Assembly: GCF_037969875.1 (NCBI RefSeq)
Contig: NZ_CP150218.1
Span: 5,332,001-5,396,000 of the forward strand
Length of the DNA stretch: 64,000 bases
From: Paenibacillus sp. FSL R7-0337
GTDB lineage: Bacteria > Bacillota > Bacilli > Paenibacillales > Paenibacillaceae
Direction: 5' to 3'
Made by a program: the position numbers and the translations under genes. A model generated the notes under the pieces. That model saw only the letters and a program-made list of their open reading frames with translations. It was not told where the DNA came from and searched no databases. Below are positions 29,926-39,210 of the stretch, in pieces (position 1 is the first letter of the stretch; the number at the start of each line of letters is the position of its first letter).

Positions 29926-32037
29926 ATGAAGAACAGGCTCCGCCAAAATCTGCAGTCTTTGCAAGACGCATACGCATCCTTATGCGGATTGACAATTATT
30001 ATTACCGATCAAGCGGACCAACGGATAACAGAACCATCAGGCTTAACCAAGATGGCAGCTCTGTTGTTCGGTTCTCCTTGTGCATCCGCTGAACATGCAA
30101 TTGCAAACCTGCTGAAAAAGGTCAGAACGATATCGAAAACCATAGTTTATGAAACCCGCTCTGGGCTGAAAATGCTGATTACCTCCATCAGGCTCAGTAA
30201 ACAAAGGCCCTATTATATTCTAACAGGCGTCTGGGTGGATGGTTGTACGAAGGATCTGATTACCGCGAAGATTCATGAAACCGTTCCCCCCGGGGAATGG
30301 GCGGACTGGATTCAGGCGTTGGATAAGGTACCGGTCCTGGATCAGGAGGGCGTGGCCAGGATCATTACTCAATTGGATATGCTGGCTGATACGGTGCAGG
30401 CTCTGCTTGAACGGGAGCAGGGGGGAGAATATTCTGCTTACGACCTGCAGCTTTTGAATTTGATCTATCTGCTGGACCCGGCAAGCCCCGAGTGGCTGCA
30501 AGGAATACTTGGCATTGTAGTACGTGTTCTTGGAGTAGAATTCGCAGGCTATGCCAGTAATGCTGAAGACGGGGATCAATTCACGGTGGTGGAGACAACC
30601 GGATTGCCTAAGAATAACTCCCTGCAGGGGGCTTCTTTTTTTTATGGAGAAGGATTTTTGGGGCAGGTGGGGCTCTCCAAGCAAATGGGGTATTGGAGGA
30701 ATGCTGACCGTGATCTGCGAATTTCTTTTTTTGCTGCGCATGGGGTAAGGCCGAAGGTGTTAATTTGCTATCCCATCAAATACAAGGACAAGCTCTACGG
30801 ATTATTGTATGCCGGAGATCCGGCCCGCCCGGAGCTGACGGAGGAGCAGGCGGATATGGGCATGCTGGTGGCCCATCAGCTCGCTGCTTCCATGTATCAT
30901 ATGGAGAGCGAAGCGCTGTATGACCGTCAAAGGAAGAGGCATGATACCTATAAAGAAATTGTCCAAGGGATTCTGGTTACTCAGGATAAGGAGGATTACC
31001 TGCAGCTGTTTATCGAGTTTTTCCAGCAGCAGCTAGGCAGTCCGTTCATGTGCTTGTTATTACATACGCCTGAGGAAGCCGGACTGAGGATCTATTCTTC
31101 TTCTTCCGCTCCGGGTGAACTGTACACTGTCTACGCAGAGGATGCTGAGCAGATCTATTTCGCTGACGGGATACCGGGGTTCAACCTCCTGAACAAGCCG
31201 ATCCGGCGGGAATGGAAGAGCTGGCAGCTGGTAGAGCATCCTATGGTATTTGAACAAAGGCTGCTGGGGTTATTCACGGTCCAGTTCAGTGATGAGGGGC
31301 AGCGGCGGGAATATGAAACGATTTTTCATATGACCAATGTGCTGCTAGTGACCAAGCTGCTTGCACAGCAGCCTCAGGACACGCCCTCCGGGACTGACTT
31401 CATGCGTCTGCTCCAGGATAATCTGCTGATGCAGCAGCCGGTAGTACATAGCAGAGCTGCGGATATCCGAAGGCTTGCACAGGACTTGCTGGGGCCGCTA
31501 AATCATTCAGCGGAAGAGATCGAATGGATCGGCCAGGCCGCGCTCCTTGCTCCATATCATATAGGGCTGCTCCGCAAATATTTGGGTGACATCCCGGCGG
31601 TATGCATTTTGTGCCATATGCAGTTTTACCTGTCGGATTCTGCCGGGGAAGAGGATGTAGGAGAAAGTTCCCATCTATACTTGGCGAAGGTCTTGCTTGT
31701 GCTTACGAAGTACACGGAGCAGGGCGGCAGGCAATGGAAGGAAACACTTCCTATACCCGTACCCGAGCCGCTTATGCGGTCTTTTGAACAACTGATAGCT
31801 CCTCCGCCGGTTGCAGCGCAGCAAGAAGGAGGCGAACGTTTTACTACCCGGGAAAAAGATATCCTGGATGGTCTGCTGACCGGCCTTAATAACAAACAAA
31901 TTGCGGAGAAGCTGTTTATCAGTACGCATACTGTCAAGAATCACATCACCAAAATCTACGAGAAGCTTGGTGTGCATAGCAGATCACAGGCCATTTCGCA
32001 AATGTATCAGGCTACAGGCAAAAAAGATTCTCTATAA
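29926..32037 (+). CDS. LuxR-type regulator with PocR-like and GAF-like sensory regions
   Basis: 703 aa. The first 110 residues (LQDAYASLCGLTIIITDQAD, then RITEPSGLTKM) match a PocR-type sensory domain, though its usual cysteine cluster is incomplete. Two GAF-like regions follow (about 190-320 and 345-465). The end is a LuxR helix-turn-helix (about 640-695: FTTREKDILDGLLTGLNNKQ, IAEKLFISTHTVKNHITKIY, EKLGVHSRSQA). The start ATG follows AGGGGAAAGCGAGG. It lies in front of the MCP-CheW-CheA genes but is separated by its own terminator and a repeat, so it may regulate them rather than belong to the same transcript. Confidence 0.87.
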   Translation: MKNRLRQNLQSLQDAYASLCGLTIIITDQADQRITEPSGLTKMAALLFGSPCASAEHAIANLLKKVRTISKTIVYETRSGLKMLITSIRLSKQRPYYILTGVWVDGCTKDLITAKIHETVPPGEWADWIQALDKVPVLDQEGVARIITQLDMLADTVQALLEREQGGEYSAYDLQLLNLIYLLDPASPEWLQGILGIVVRVLGVEFAGYASNAEDGDQFTVVETTGLPKNNSLQGASFFYGEGFLGQVGLSKQMGYWRNADRDLRISFFAAHGVRPKVLICYPIKYKDKLYGLLYAGDPARPELTEEQADMGMLVAHQLAASMYHMESEALYDRQRKRHDTYKEIVQGILVTQDKEDYLQLFIEFFQQQLGSPFMCLLLHTPEEAGLRIYSSSSAPGELYTVYAEDAEQIYFADGIPGFNLLNKPIRREWKSWQLVEHPMVFEQRLLGLFTVQFSDEGQRREYETIFHMTNVLLVTKLLAQQPQDTPSGTDFMRLLQDNLLMQQPVVHSRAADIRRLAQDLLGPLNHSAEEIEWIGQAALLAPYHIGLLRKYLGDIPAVCILCHMQFYLSDSAGEEDVGESSHLYLAKVLLVLTKYTEQGGRQWKETLPIPVPEPLMRSFEQLIAPPPVAAQQEGGERFTTREKDILDGLLTGLNNKQIAEKLFISTHTVKNHITKIYEKLGVHSRSQAISQMYQATGKKDSL

Positions 32038-32080
32038 AAGCAATGATTACGCAGGGTGTAAGCGTACATTGCTTTTTTTG
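32036..32080 (+). terminator. Terminator of the LuxR-type gene
   Basis: AAAGCAATG pairs with CATTGCTTT, with inner TACGC/GCGTA, followed by seven T. It starts at the stop codon. Confidence 0.88.
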
Positions 32081-32082
32081 TG

Positions 32083-32183
32083 CAAATATAAGAATTTATA
32101 GGTTTCACGCTATACATTATCCTTCTATTTCTTGCTGAAACGGTACCGTCCTTTAAAAGGACGGCAAAGCCGTTTCCACTTGA
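32083..32183 (+). repeat. Nested-hairpin repeat, copy 2 of 5 (most regular)
   Basis: Contains the clean form: GAAACGG, TA, CCGTCC-TTTAAAA-GGACGG, CAAAG, CCGTTTC. The outer 7-bp and inner 6-bp stems are both perfect. Left half: GGTTTCACGCTATACATTAT then CCTTCTATTTCT. It sits between the LuxR terminator and the MCP gene; the rest of this gap (to 32310) shows nothing else recognised. Confidence 0.88.
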
Positions 32184-32324
32184 TAAAGGAAAGAAGGCCT
32201 GTAGAAAACAGGAAGATTATGTCGAAACTTAGGAACCAGTGACGATAGGCGCAGAGGCCATACGTTATACATAATAGTAGAAGCTTTGTAGGCTCGACAA
32301 AATACATATTGAGGAGTGCTTCAT

Positions 32325-33896
32325 TTGAAACTAAACATCCGCACCAAATTGTTGGGAGGCTTTCTGGTTATTGTAGCGTTGCTTATATTTATCAGCGGGC
32401 TATCGATTATGAAAATGGCGGGCATGAACAATAACTCTTTACAGATGCAGAGCTACAACTTTCCCGCGCTCGTCAATGTTGCCGAGATTCGGACGGAACT
32501 GTACAAGCTGCGCGGTGACTTGTTCAAGCTTATCCTCGAAACCGATGATGCGGTGAAGGAGGAGATTCAGGCAGTTATTAAAGCGGATCAGGACAAGATT
32601 GCTGACCGCATGAAGGTCTATGGAGAGCTGGCACTGAATGCGGATCAACGAGCTGCGTTAGAGAGCATTAAGCAGAGCGTGGATAACTATAACCAATCCG
32701 TACCCAAAGTTCATGAACTGCTGGATAAAGATCAGAATACGCAGGCTTACGGCGTCTTAATCGACGCATTGCCTGATCTGCAGAAGGCTCAGGATACCGC
32801 CGATCTGGCCGTCAGTAATGTAATTCAAGGCGCAGATGACCGGATTGACTCTACGGTTGCCAGTTATAATTCCGGAAGACTGATGATCCTGATCATCTCC
32901 AGCATTGCGGCAATTGCAGCCATTGTGCTTGGAGTCGTGATCTCGCAGGGCATTGTCGGCCCGGTATCCAAGCTGCTCGCTGCGATGGTCCGCATGGCAG
33001 GCGGTGATCTCAGGGAGGAGGTTGCGGTCAAGAACCGGGATGAGTTCGGCCGGCTGGCCGCAGCAGCCAATGAGATGATTGCCAGCCTGCGCAAGCTGAT
33101 TGGCGGGACTGTCGAAGCGGCACAAAGTGTCGCGGCTTCCTCTGAGGAGATATCGGCAACGACAGAAGAAATTGCCAGCGGCAGCCAATCCCAGGCTCAG
33201 GCGGCGCAAAATATCAATCAGCTGGTTCAGGATCTGACCCGGGGCATCGATGAGGTTGCGAAGAATGCCGAGCAGGCATCGGAGCTGTCCCTGCTGACAC
33301 GTCAGGGCGCTGAGGAGGGAAGCACTGCGGTAAGAGAATCCGGCCTCGGCATGAGCAATTTGTCGGAGAAGATGGAGCTGCTTGAGCAGGATTCCCAGAA
33401 GATCGGCGAAATTATCGAAGTGATCGATGAGATTGCTGAGCAGACCAATCTGCTGGCGCTCAATGCAGCGATTGAGGCAGCGCGTGCCGGTGAGCAGGGA
33501 CGGGGGTTTGCCGTTGTCGCCGATGAGGTCCGCAAGCTGGCTGAACGGAGCAGTGAGGCCACCAAACAGATTGCCCTGATCATCAGGGTGATGCAGAAGA
33601 ACACGGTTCTGAGTGTACAGGCTGTTAGTGACGTATCGGCCCTGTCCGAGCGGACAGAGCGGCTGATCGACGGAATCGTTACCCGTATCAATGAAACTAC
33701 CCAGCAGATTACAGGTATCGCTGCGGCCTGTGAGGAACAGGCGGCGCAGACGAACGAGGTGCTGCTCTCGATTGAGTCTATAGCGGCCGGAAGTCAGGAA
33801 TCCGCAGCAGCAGCAGAAGAGACAGCCTCCTCTTCACAAATGCTTGCCTCCTTGGCGGATGAACTGAATAGCTCTGTCTCGGTGTTCAGATTGTAG
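32325..33896 (+). CDS. Methyl-accepting chemotaxis protein
   Basis: 523 aa. Start TTG 32325, 8 bases after GAGGAG; a GTG 9 bases earlier is inside that site. Membrane segments at about 8-30 and 188-210 enclose a roughly 155-residue periplasm-side sensor that looks like a four-helix bundle. HAMP follows (about 212-262), then the methyl-accepting coiled coil with the highly conserved hairpin tip EIIEVIDEIAEQTNLLALNA, AIEAARAGEQGRGFAVVADE (about 365-405). It signals to CheA through CheW. The C-terminus ends SVFRL with no CheR-docking pentapeptide. First gene of the MCP-CheW-CheA operon. Confidence 0.93.
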   Translation: MKLNIRTKLLGGFLVIVALLIFISGLSIMKMAGMNNNSLQMQSYNFPALVNVAEIRTELYKLRGDLFKLILETDDAVKEEIQAVIKADQDKIADRMKVYGELALNADQRAALESIKQSVDNYNQSVPKVHELLDKDQNTQAYGVLIDALPDLQKAQDTADLAVSNVIQGADDRIDSTVASYNSGRLMILIISSIAAIAAIVLGVVISQGIVGPVSKLLAAMVRMAGGDLREEVAVKNRDEFGRLAAAANEMIASLRKLIGGTVEAAQSVAASSEEISATTEEIASGSQSQAQAAQNINQLVQDLTRGIDEVAKNAEQASELSLLTRQGAEEGSTAVRESGLGMSNLSEKMELLEQDSQKIGEIIEVIDEIAEQTNLLALNAAIEAARAGEQGRGFAVVADEVRKLAERSSEATKQIALIIRVMQKNTVLSVQAVSDVSALSERTERLIDGIVTRINETTQQITGIAAACEEQAAQTNEVLLSIESIAAGSQESAAAAEETASSSQMLASLADELNSSVSVFRL

Positions 33897-33910
33897 AGGG
33901 GGGAGTAGTT

Positions 33911-34339
33911 ATGCTGGCTGCGCGAACGGAGCAGTACATCATATTCCGGCTGGTACAGGAGAAGCTGGCCATCGATATTCGGGAGATTGACGAGATCATT
34001 AAGATGGAGCCTGTCACAGCTGTGCCTAACAGCAAGTCTTTTATTAAGGGCGTTATTAATTTACGCGGTAAAATTATACCGGTGATCAGTCTGTGCAGGC
34101 GGTTTGGACTTGCAGAATCTCCACCGGATACCCGCTCTAGGATCATTGTGGTGCATTATCGGCAGGAGGCCATAGGCATTATGGTGGATTCCGTAGAGAA
34201 GGTGGCTTCCTTCCAGCAGGTGGAGCCTCCTCCGGAAGCTCATGAAATGCAGGGAGTGCAGTACATGGACGGAATCGGAAAATGTCCTGAGGAGCTGATC
34301 AGCATTCTGAACATTGGGCGTCTGCTAAGTGAAGGGTGA
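33911..34339 (+). CDS. cheW: CheW chemotaxis coupling protein
   Basis: 142 aa, a single CheW domain: YIIFRLVQEKLAIDIREIDE, then GVINLRGKIIPVISLCRRFG (about 48-67) and GIMVDSVEKV. CheW links chemoreceptors to CheA. ATG after GGGGGGAG, 14 bp behind the MCP gene and 32 bp ahead of cheA, so the three form one operon. Confidence 0.93.
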   Translation: MLAARTEQYIIFRLVQEKLAIDIREIDEIIKMEPVTAVPNSKSFIKGVINLRGKIIPVISLCRRFGLAESPPDTRSRIIVVHYRQEAIGIMVDSVEKVASFQQVEPPPEAHEMQGVQYMDGIGKCPEELISILNIGRLLSEG

Positions 34340-34371
34340 AGGCTAATGCATGAAGGAGGAGAGGAGAACAG

Positions 34372-36897
34372 ATGAACGAGTTTCATAATATGATGTACTT
34401 GGGCGTTTTTCTGGATGAAATGGACGAGCAGCTGCGGTATTTGGATGAGGCCCTGCTCATGCTGGAGAGCAAAGGGTATCAGAATGACATTATTCAGAGG
34501 ATCTTCCGGGTCGCACATACACTTAAGGGCTCATCCGCAGTCATGGGATTCAAGCAGCTTAACCGGCTGACACATCAGATGGAGAGTGTGTTTGAGCTGC
34601 TCAGAGGCAGACAGCTTGCTGTAACCTCCGAATTATTGAACATTCTCTTTGACTGCGTAGATTTCATTAAGGAGCTTCGTCAATCCATTCTGAGCGGTAC
34701 ATTGGTGGAGGGGGACACCTCAGAGCTATTGCGCCGGTTAAAAGAGGTGCGGAAGACAGCGGCCGAGTCCCCCGTGCCTGTTACAGAGGGGCTTCCGCAG
34801 GGAGGAGCGGGGGCTGCGCCAGATATTATCTTCGATGATATCCGCAAAGAGCAGATCCAGGCGGCCATAGATCAAGGCTCTATGGCTATAGCGGTTCATA
34901 TTCAACTGGCTGCTGAGGAGCCGATGAAATATGTCCGCGCGAAGCTTGTAGAGGCCAAGCTGCTGGAGAAGGGAGTGGTTGTTGCTACCTACCCGGAACT
35001 GGAATGGATCGAGAGGGAGGCACAGTTCTCCGGTACCATCGCGTATATTCTGCTAACACAGCAATCCCGGCAGGATATTATGGCCAGTCTGCAGGAAATC
35101 TCGCAGATTGAAATTATACATACAGATCCTATTACGAAAGCGAACCTCGACACCTTCACCGCAGGAAAAGAGGCGCAAAAAAATAGCGGCTATACGGCCC
35201 AGACTGTCCGTGTGGATGTGGAGCGGCTGGAGGGGCTGCTGAATCTGGTAGGAGAGCTGATTATAGATAATACCAGGCTGCACAGTGTCCGTTCCCGATT
35301 AAGCGAGCAGTTCAAGAGCAACAGTGATGTTCATCTGCTTAATGATATCGCAGGACACTTGAATATGGTCATCAGCGATCTTCAGGAGGGGATGATGAAG
35401 ACCCGGATGCTGCCGATGGAGCATCTGTTCGGCCGCTTCCCCCGGATGATCCGGGATTTGGCGCAGAAGTCGGGCAAGGAGATCGAATTCATCATTGAGG
35501 GCAATGAGACCGAGCTGGACCGCAGCCTGATTGAGGAGATCAGCGATCCTCTGATTCATATTCTGCGTAACGCGGTGGACCATGGGCTGGAGTCGCCGGA
35601 AGAACGTGCAGCTTCGGGCAAGCTGCGGAAAGGGACCATTACTCTGCGCGCAAGCCATCAAGGAAACATGATCGTGATTACGATATCCGATGACGGCAGG
35701 GGCATTGATACCGGCAAGGTCAAAGAAGCTGCTGTGCGTAGAGGCTTTGTCACCGCCGAAGAAGTGAAGCGTATGACGGATAAGGAGCTGGTGATGCTGA
35801 TTTTCCGCTCGGGCATCTCTACAGCCCGTACGGTCACTGATTTATCCGGCCGCGGAGTGGGCATGGATATTGTCAAAGCACATATAGAGAAATTAAATGG
35901 CATCATAGATATTGAGACGGCTCCTAATCAGGGGAGTGTATTCACGATCAAGGTCCCGTTGACCCTTGCCATCATCCGCTCCCTGCTGGTGAAGCTGGGG
36001 AGCAGCACCTTTGCCATTCCGCTAATTAATGTCATTGAAATATTCAGAATGAAGGCGGAGGATATTGTTACCATTCAGGGACAGGAGGTCTGTCAATTCC
36101 GCGATCAGGTGCTTCCGCTTGTCCGTCTGCACCGTATGCTGCAAGTGGAGGAAGAGGAGCATACGGCAGACGGCCGGCTGTTCGTAGTCATTGTCGGCTT
36201 CGCGGATAAACGGGTCTGCCTGGTGGTAGATGAGACGATCGGCAATCAGGAGATTGTCATCAAGTCACTGGGAAGCTACATAGGCAGCGTTCCTTATATC
36301 GCAGGCTCAACCATACTTGGCGACGGCCGTGTGGCCCATATCCTGGATATAGGTTCAATTGCAAGAGAGACCGGCTCGTCCCACGATACACTGCTGCAAG
36401 AGAACATGGTTATGGCAGGGAATCAGGATAGTCAGAGCGAGAAATATATCACCTTCAAGCTGGAGAAGCTGGATTTCGGGATTCCGATCCGTCAAATGAA
36501 GGAGATTGTACCGGTTCCCGAGATTCATTCGCTGGTGTCCGCCCCGGCTCATGTCCTGGGGATGATTAATCTGCGCGGACTACTGTTCCCGGTCTATGAT
36601 ATACGGCCTAAGCTCGAAATGGACAGTGGTGAACAGACAGCCGGTTCCCGGATTCTGATCTGTGAGGTGTCGGGACAGGAGGTAGGGGTGTGGGTGGATC
36701 AGGTGTCGGCGGTGCAGCTGCTGGCAAGAGAGCATATGGATGAGGCGCCGGATCACATTCTCCAGAACCCGGAGGTGCTGGATGGCGTCTATAAAGACAA
36801 CCATCAGCTCATTCACTTGCTGAATTTGGAGAACCTGCTGAACTTGGACGCCTGCGGCATCACCGGTCACGGATCACATGACCCAGCCCTGGTGTGA
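34372..36897 (+). CDS. cheA: CheA histidine kinase with a second, C-terminal CheW domain
   Basis: 841 aa, longer than usual (about 650-700). Order: P1 Hpt with His49 (FRVAHTLKGSSAVMGF), a P2-like docking region (about 165-265), P3 dimerisation helices (about 290-350, NLVGELIIDNTRLH), the ATPase (N box HILRNAVDHGLESPEE about 395, DDGRGID about 440, GRGVGMDIVKAHIE about 500), a CheW-type P5 (about 533-670) and an extra CheW domain (about 690-825, YITFKLEKLDFGIPIRQMKE). The duplicate coupling domain could build arrays without separate CheW, or change stoichiometry. No CheY, CheB or CheR gene is nearby. Confidence 0.93.
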   Translation: MNEFHNMMYLGVFLDEMDEQLRYLDEALLMLESKGYQNDIIQRIFRVAHTLKGSSAVMGFKQLNRLTHQMESVFELLRGRQLAVTSELLNILFDCVDFIKELRQSILSGTLVEGDTSELLRRLKEVRKTAAESPVPVTEGLPQGGAGAAPDIIFDDIRKEQIQAAIDQGSMAIAVHIQLAAEEPMKYVRAKLVEAKLLEKGVVVATYPELEWIEREAQFSGTIAYILLTQQSRQDIMASLQEISQIEIIHTDPITKANLDTFTAGKEAQKNSGYTAQTVRVDVERLEGLLNLVGELIIDNTRLHSVRSRLSEQFKSNSDVHLLNDIAGHLNMVISDLQEGMMKTRMLPMEHLFGRFPRMIRDLAQKSGKEIEFIIEGNETELDRSLIEEISDPLIHILRNAVDHGLESPEERAASGKLRKGTITLRASHQGNMIVITISDDGRGIDTGKVKEAAVRRGFVTAEEVKRMTDKELVMLIFRSGISTARTVTDLSGRGVGMDIVKAHIEKLNGIIDIETAPNQGSVFTIKVPLTLAIIRSLLVKLGSSTFAIPLINVIEIFRMKAEDIVTIQGQEVCQFRDQVLPLVRLHRMLQVEEEEHTADGRLFVVIVGFADKRVCLVVDETIGNQEIVIKSLGSYIGSVPYIAGSTILGDGRVAHILDIGSIARETGSSHDTLLQENMVMAGNQDSQSEKYITFKLEKLDFGIPIRQMKEIVPVPEIHSLVSAPAHVLGMINLRGLLFPVYDIRPKLEMDSGEQTAGSRILICEVSGQEVGVWVDQVSAVQLLAREHMDEAPDHILQNPEVLDGVYKDNHQLIHLLNLENLLNLDACGITGHGSHDPALV

Positions 36898-37600
36898 TCT
36901 CGCTGAAGCCGGCCATGTGGCGGGACTGGCAGGGGATCGGCCGGGCGCTGGCGGTCATGAGGATATTGCAGAGATCAGCCTTGCCCTCTCCCGGAAGCAC
37001 GAAAGTTCTGGTATATGGATACACTTCACAGAGTGTTGTATGGATGGCACTGATTAAGCGGTCATTGCCGCTGCGGCCCATCAGATTCATGATGATCTGG
37101 CCGTGTCCGTTCAGCTTGGCACGGGTAAGGCGGAAGAACTCCAGTGTGGTGAAGTGGGGCGGCGTCCCGGCAGCGGTGAAGGCGTCGACCAGGATGTAGT
37201 CATGGCCCTGGTCCGGCGCGGCTTCCAGCAGACTGCGGCCGTCACCGATCAGGACGTTATCCTGCGTGTAGCCAAAGCGGGTTCTGCTGTATTCCACCAC
37301 CTTCGCGTTCACCTCAGCCACCGTAAACTGCTTCTCGGCGAAATAACCGGCTATCGTACCAATCCCGTGTCCGATCAGGAAGACATGCTCGAAATAAGGA
37401 TTACCCGCTTCCATCAGATGGATCATCGCCCGGGGATACTCGAAGATCACCCGGCGCGGATGGTCCAGATCCATTGCGCCTTGAACAGCTTCCCCTGAGA
37501 ATTGCAGAACCCGGAACCGTCCGGTTTCACCATATAGCTCGGTTGTATCGTAGACCTCGAGGTCCTGAGAGTCGTGGTTAGTATGGAGTGGTGCGTGCAA
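36860..37600 (-). CDS. Spermidine-synthase-like methyltransferase-fold protein
   Basis: 246 aa. It has the Rossmann features of aminopropyltransferases: VFLIGHGIGTIAGYFAEKQF (SAM-type glycine loop), VAEVNAKVVEYSR (acidic residue after strand 2), LIGDGRSLLEAAPD and DYILVDAFTAAGTPPH, where the Asp of spermidine synthases would sit. It lacks the usual N-terminal beta-barrel, so the activity is uncertain. Start TTG 37600, 10 bases after AAGGAG; an ATG at 37645 has no site. Its last 12 codons overlap the 3' end of cheA on the opposite strand. Confidence 0.82.
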   Translation of the reverse strand: MHAPLHTNHDSQDLEVYDTTELYGETGRFRVLQFSGEAVQGAMDLDHPRRVIFEYPRAMIHLMEAGNPYFEHVFLIGHGIGTIAGYFAEKQFTVAEVNAKVVEYSRTRFGYTQDNVLIGDGRSLLEAAPDQGHDYILVDAFTAAGTPPHFTTLEFFRLTRAKLNGHGQIIMNLMGRSGNDRLISAIHTTLCEVYPYTRTFVLPGEGKADLCNILMTASARPIPCQSRHMAGFSEITPGLGHVIRDR

Positions 37601-37662
37601 GCGGATCAGACTCCTTCTGCAGATGGAATGCGTTACAACCTTCATAGTAACATAAAAGCATA

Positions 37663-37697
37663 AAGCAGCCGCAGGAAGGGCCTCCCTGCGGCTGCTT
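37663..37697 (-). terminator. Terminator of the MATE transporter gene
   Basis: AAGCAGCCGCAGG (37663-37675) pairs perfectly with CCTGCGGCTGCTT (37685-37697). On the minus strand it is followed by TATGCTTTTA. Confidence 0.85.
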
Positions 37698-37725
37698 GTG
37701 TTTCTCAGAGACTGCTTAGGTTTAC

Positions 37726-39078
37726 TTAATGTACCAGACTCTCTAGTTCGGGCTGTAGCTTGTGCCGTAGGGCGTACAGCATGGCGGCACCGACCAGGAA
37801 GGCAGCGGCATCGGCAATGACCAGCGACCACACCACTCCATGGAAGCCATTCGTCTGGTTGGCGAAGAAGAGCACAGGAATCAGGGTGACCCCTTGAATA
37901 ATCGACATTACGAACGCGGCTGTTCCCTGCGCGGTAGCTTGGAAGATCCCCATGAACAAGGTGGTCAGCCCTGAAATGAATAAGGACAAGAAGGTGACAT
38001 GCAGAATGTAGCTGCCCATTTGAATCATTTGCGGGTCCTGGGTGAACAGACCGATCAGATGGTCGGATATCAGATAGACGATGATGCCGAATACGGCAGC
38101 CATGGCGGCCATCGCTTTTACCGTGAATCCGATGGTATGCTTCATGCGCAGCTTATCCGCTGTGAATGAGAAGGCAATGAGCGGCACCACTCCCTCGCAC
38201 AATCCCATCAGAATAAACTCGGGAAATTGCAGCAATCTTGAGGATATCCCGTAAGCGGCTACAGCCGAATCTCCATATTCGATCAGGAACAGGTTGAAGA
38301 TCAGCGACATGGCTCCCAGAAAGACACTCATGATAAAGACCGGAACGCCGATTTTGAACACATTGCTGAGAATATCCTTGGTGGCCTTGAACCATTTGAA
38401 GGAGATCGCCAGGAATTGGCTTTTGTAGCCCATATGGAAGGCATAGTAGGCACTCGCAACCATGTTGGCAACAACCGTTGCCGACGCTACGCCAATTACA
38501 CCCCAGTGGAGCACGAAGATGACCAGTGCATCGAGCAGGATATTAACCACCACGCTGAGCATCATCCCGATCATGGACACGATGGCTGCACCCTCGGAGC
38601 GGACCATATTCTCCAGCGTAAAGAACAACACAACAAACGGCGCGCCAATCAGCATGACTGTGACATAATCCTTCGTGAATCCATAGGAATCCGGCGTTGC
38701 CCCCAGACTGTGAAGGATCGGGCCGATCAGCGGTAGACCTGCGGCCATCACGAGGAGGCCAAGCAAGAGACTGCTGTAAAAGGCGAAGGAGGACACTTGC
38801 TTGACTTCATCATATTTGTGCTCGCCAAGCAGCCGCGAGATGTAGGTGCCGCTGCCGATCCCCACCAGATTGCCCAGCGCCATAATGATGGCGAACAGCG
38901 GTAAGGTCAGGGCGAGTGCGGTCAGCATGGCCGTATTGTGGAGAGTGCCCAGGAAATAGGCATTCAGAATCGAATAGATGACGTTCATGGAGGTGCCTAA
39001 CATCATGGGCACGGCGAAATGGGCGACAGCTTTGGTGATAGGTGCTTTTTCAAAATAATAAAGGTTTTCGGTATCCAT
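37726..39078 (-). CDS. MATE-family multidrug efflux transporter
   Basis: 450 aa, about twelve membrane segments in two six-helix bundles. Typical start: KAVAHFAVPMMLGTSMNVIY, then IGSGTYISRLLGEHKYDEVK (the loop after helix 2 in MATE proteins), and AYGISSRLLQFPEFILMGLC in the second half. It exports cationic drugs or toxins using Na+ or H+. It is divergent from a TetR regulator, with a palindromic operator between. It is likely repressed by that protein and induced by its substrate. Confidence 0.92.
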   Translation of the reverse strand: MDTENLYYFEKAPITKAVAHFAVPMMLGTSMNVIYSILNAYFLGTLHNTAMLTALALTLPLFAIIMALGNLVGIGSGTYISRLLGEHKYDEVKQVSSFAFYSSLLLGLLVMAAGLPLIGPILHSLGATPDSYGFTKDYVTVMLIGAPFVVLFFTLENMVRSEGAAIVSMIGMMLSVVVNILLDALVIFVLHWGVIGVASATVVANMVASAYYAFHMGYKSQFLAISFKWFKATKDILSNVFKIGVPVFIMSVFLGAMSLIFNLFLIEYGDSAVAAYGISSRLLQFPEFILMGLCEGVVPLIAFSFTADKLRMKHTIGFTVKAMAAMAAVFGIIVYLISDHLIGLFTQDPQMIQMGSYILHVTFLSLFISGLTTLFMGIFQATAQGTAAFVMSIIQGVTLIPVLFFANQTNGFHGVVWSLVIADAAAFLVGAAMLYALRHKLQPELESLVH

Positions 39079-39107
39079 TAGGGATCACTTCTTTCACTGA
39101 TTTTTGT

Positions 39108-39128
39108 CAATCTAACGGTGTTAGATTG
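39108..39128. promoter_or_regulatory. TetR-type operator between MATE and tetR genes
   Basis: CAATCTAAC-GGT-GTTAGATTG, a perfect 9-3-9 palindrome, 30 bases upstream of the MATE start. Two further GTTAGAT half sites follow at about 39140 and 39187, the last just before the tetR gene, so both genes can be repressed together. Confidence 0.88.
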
Positions 39129-39210
39129 AACCTTACAGTGTTAGATGATATCATGAACCTAAGAGACTGTAAAGCATAAACTTACATGTTAGATAAAAGG
39201 GCGGATAACG

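Noticed and set aside
32083..32183. c-di-GMP (GEMM) or other riboswitch
   Set aside because: The word GGCAAAGCCG recalls GEMM, but the GEMM tetraloop receptor and second stem are absent, and copies lie after terminators in unrelated contexts.
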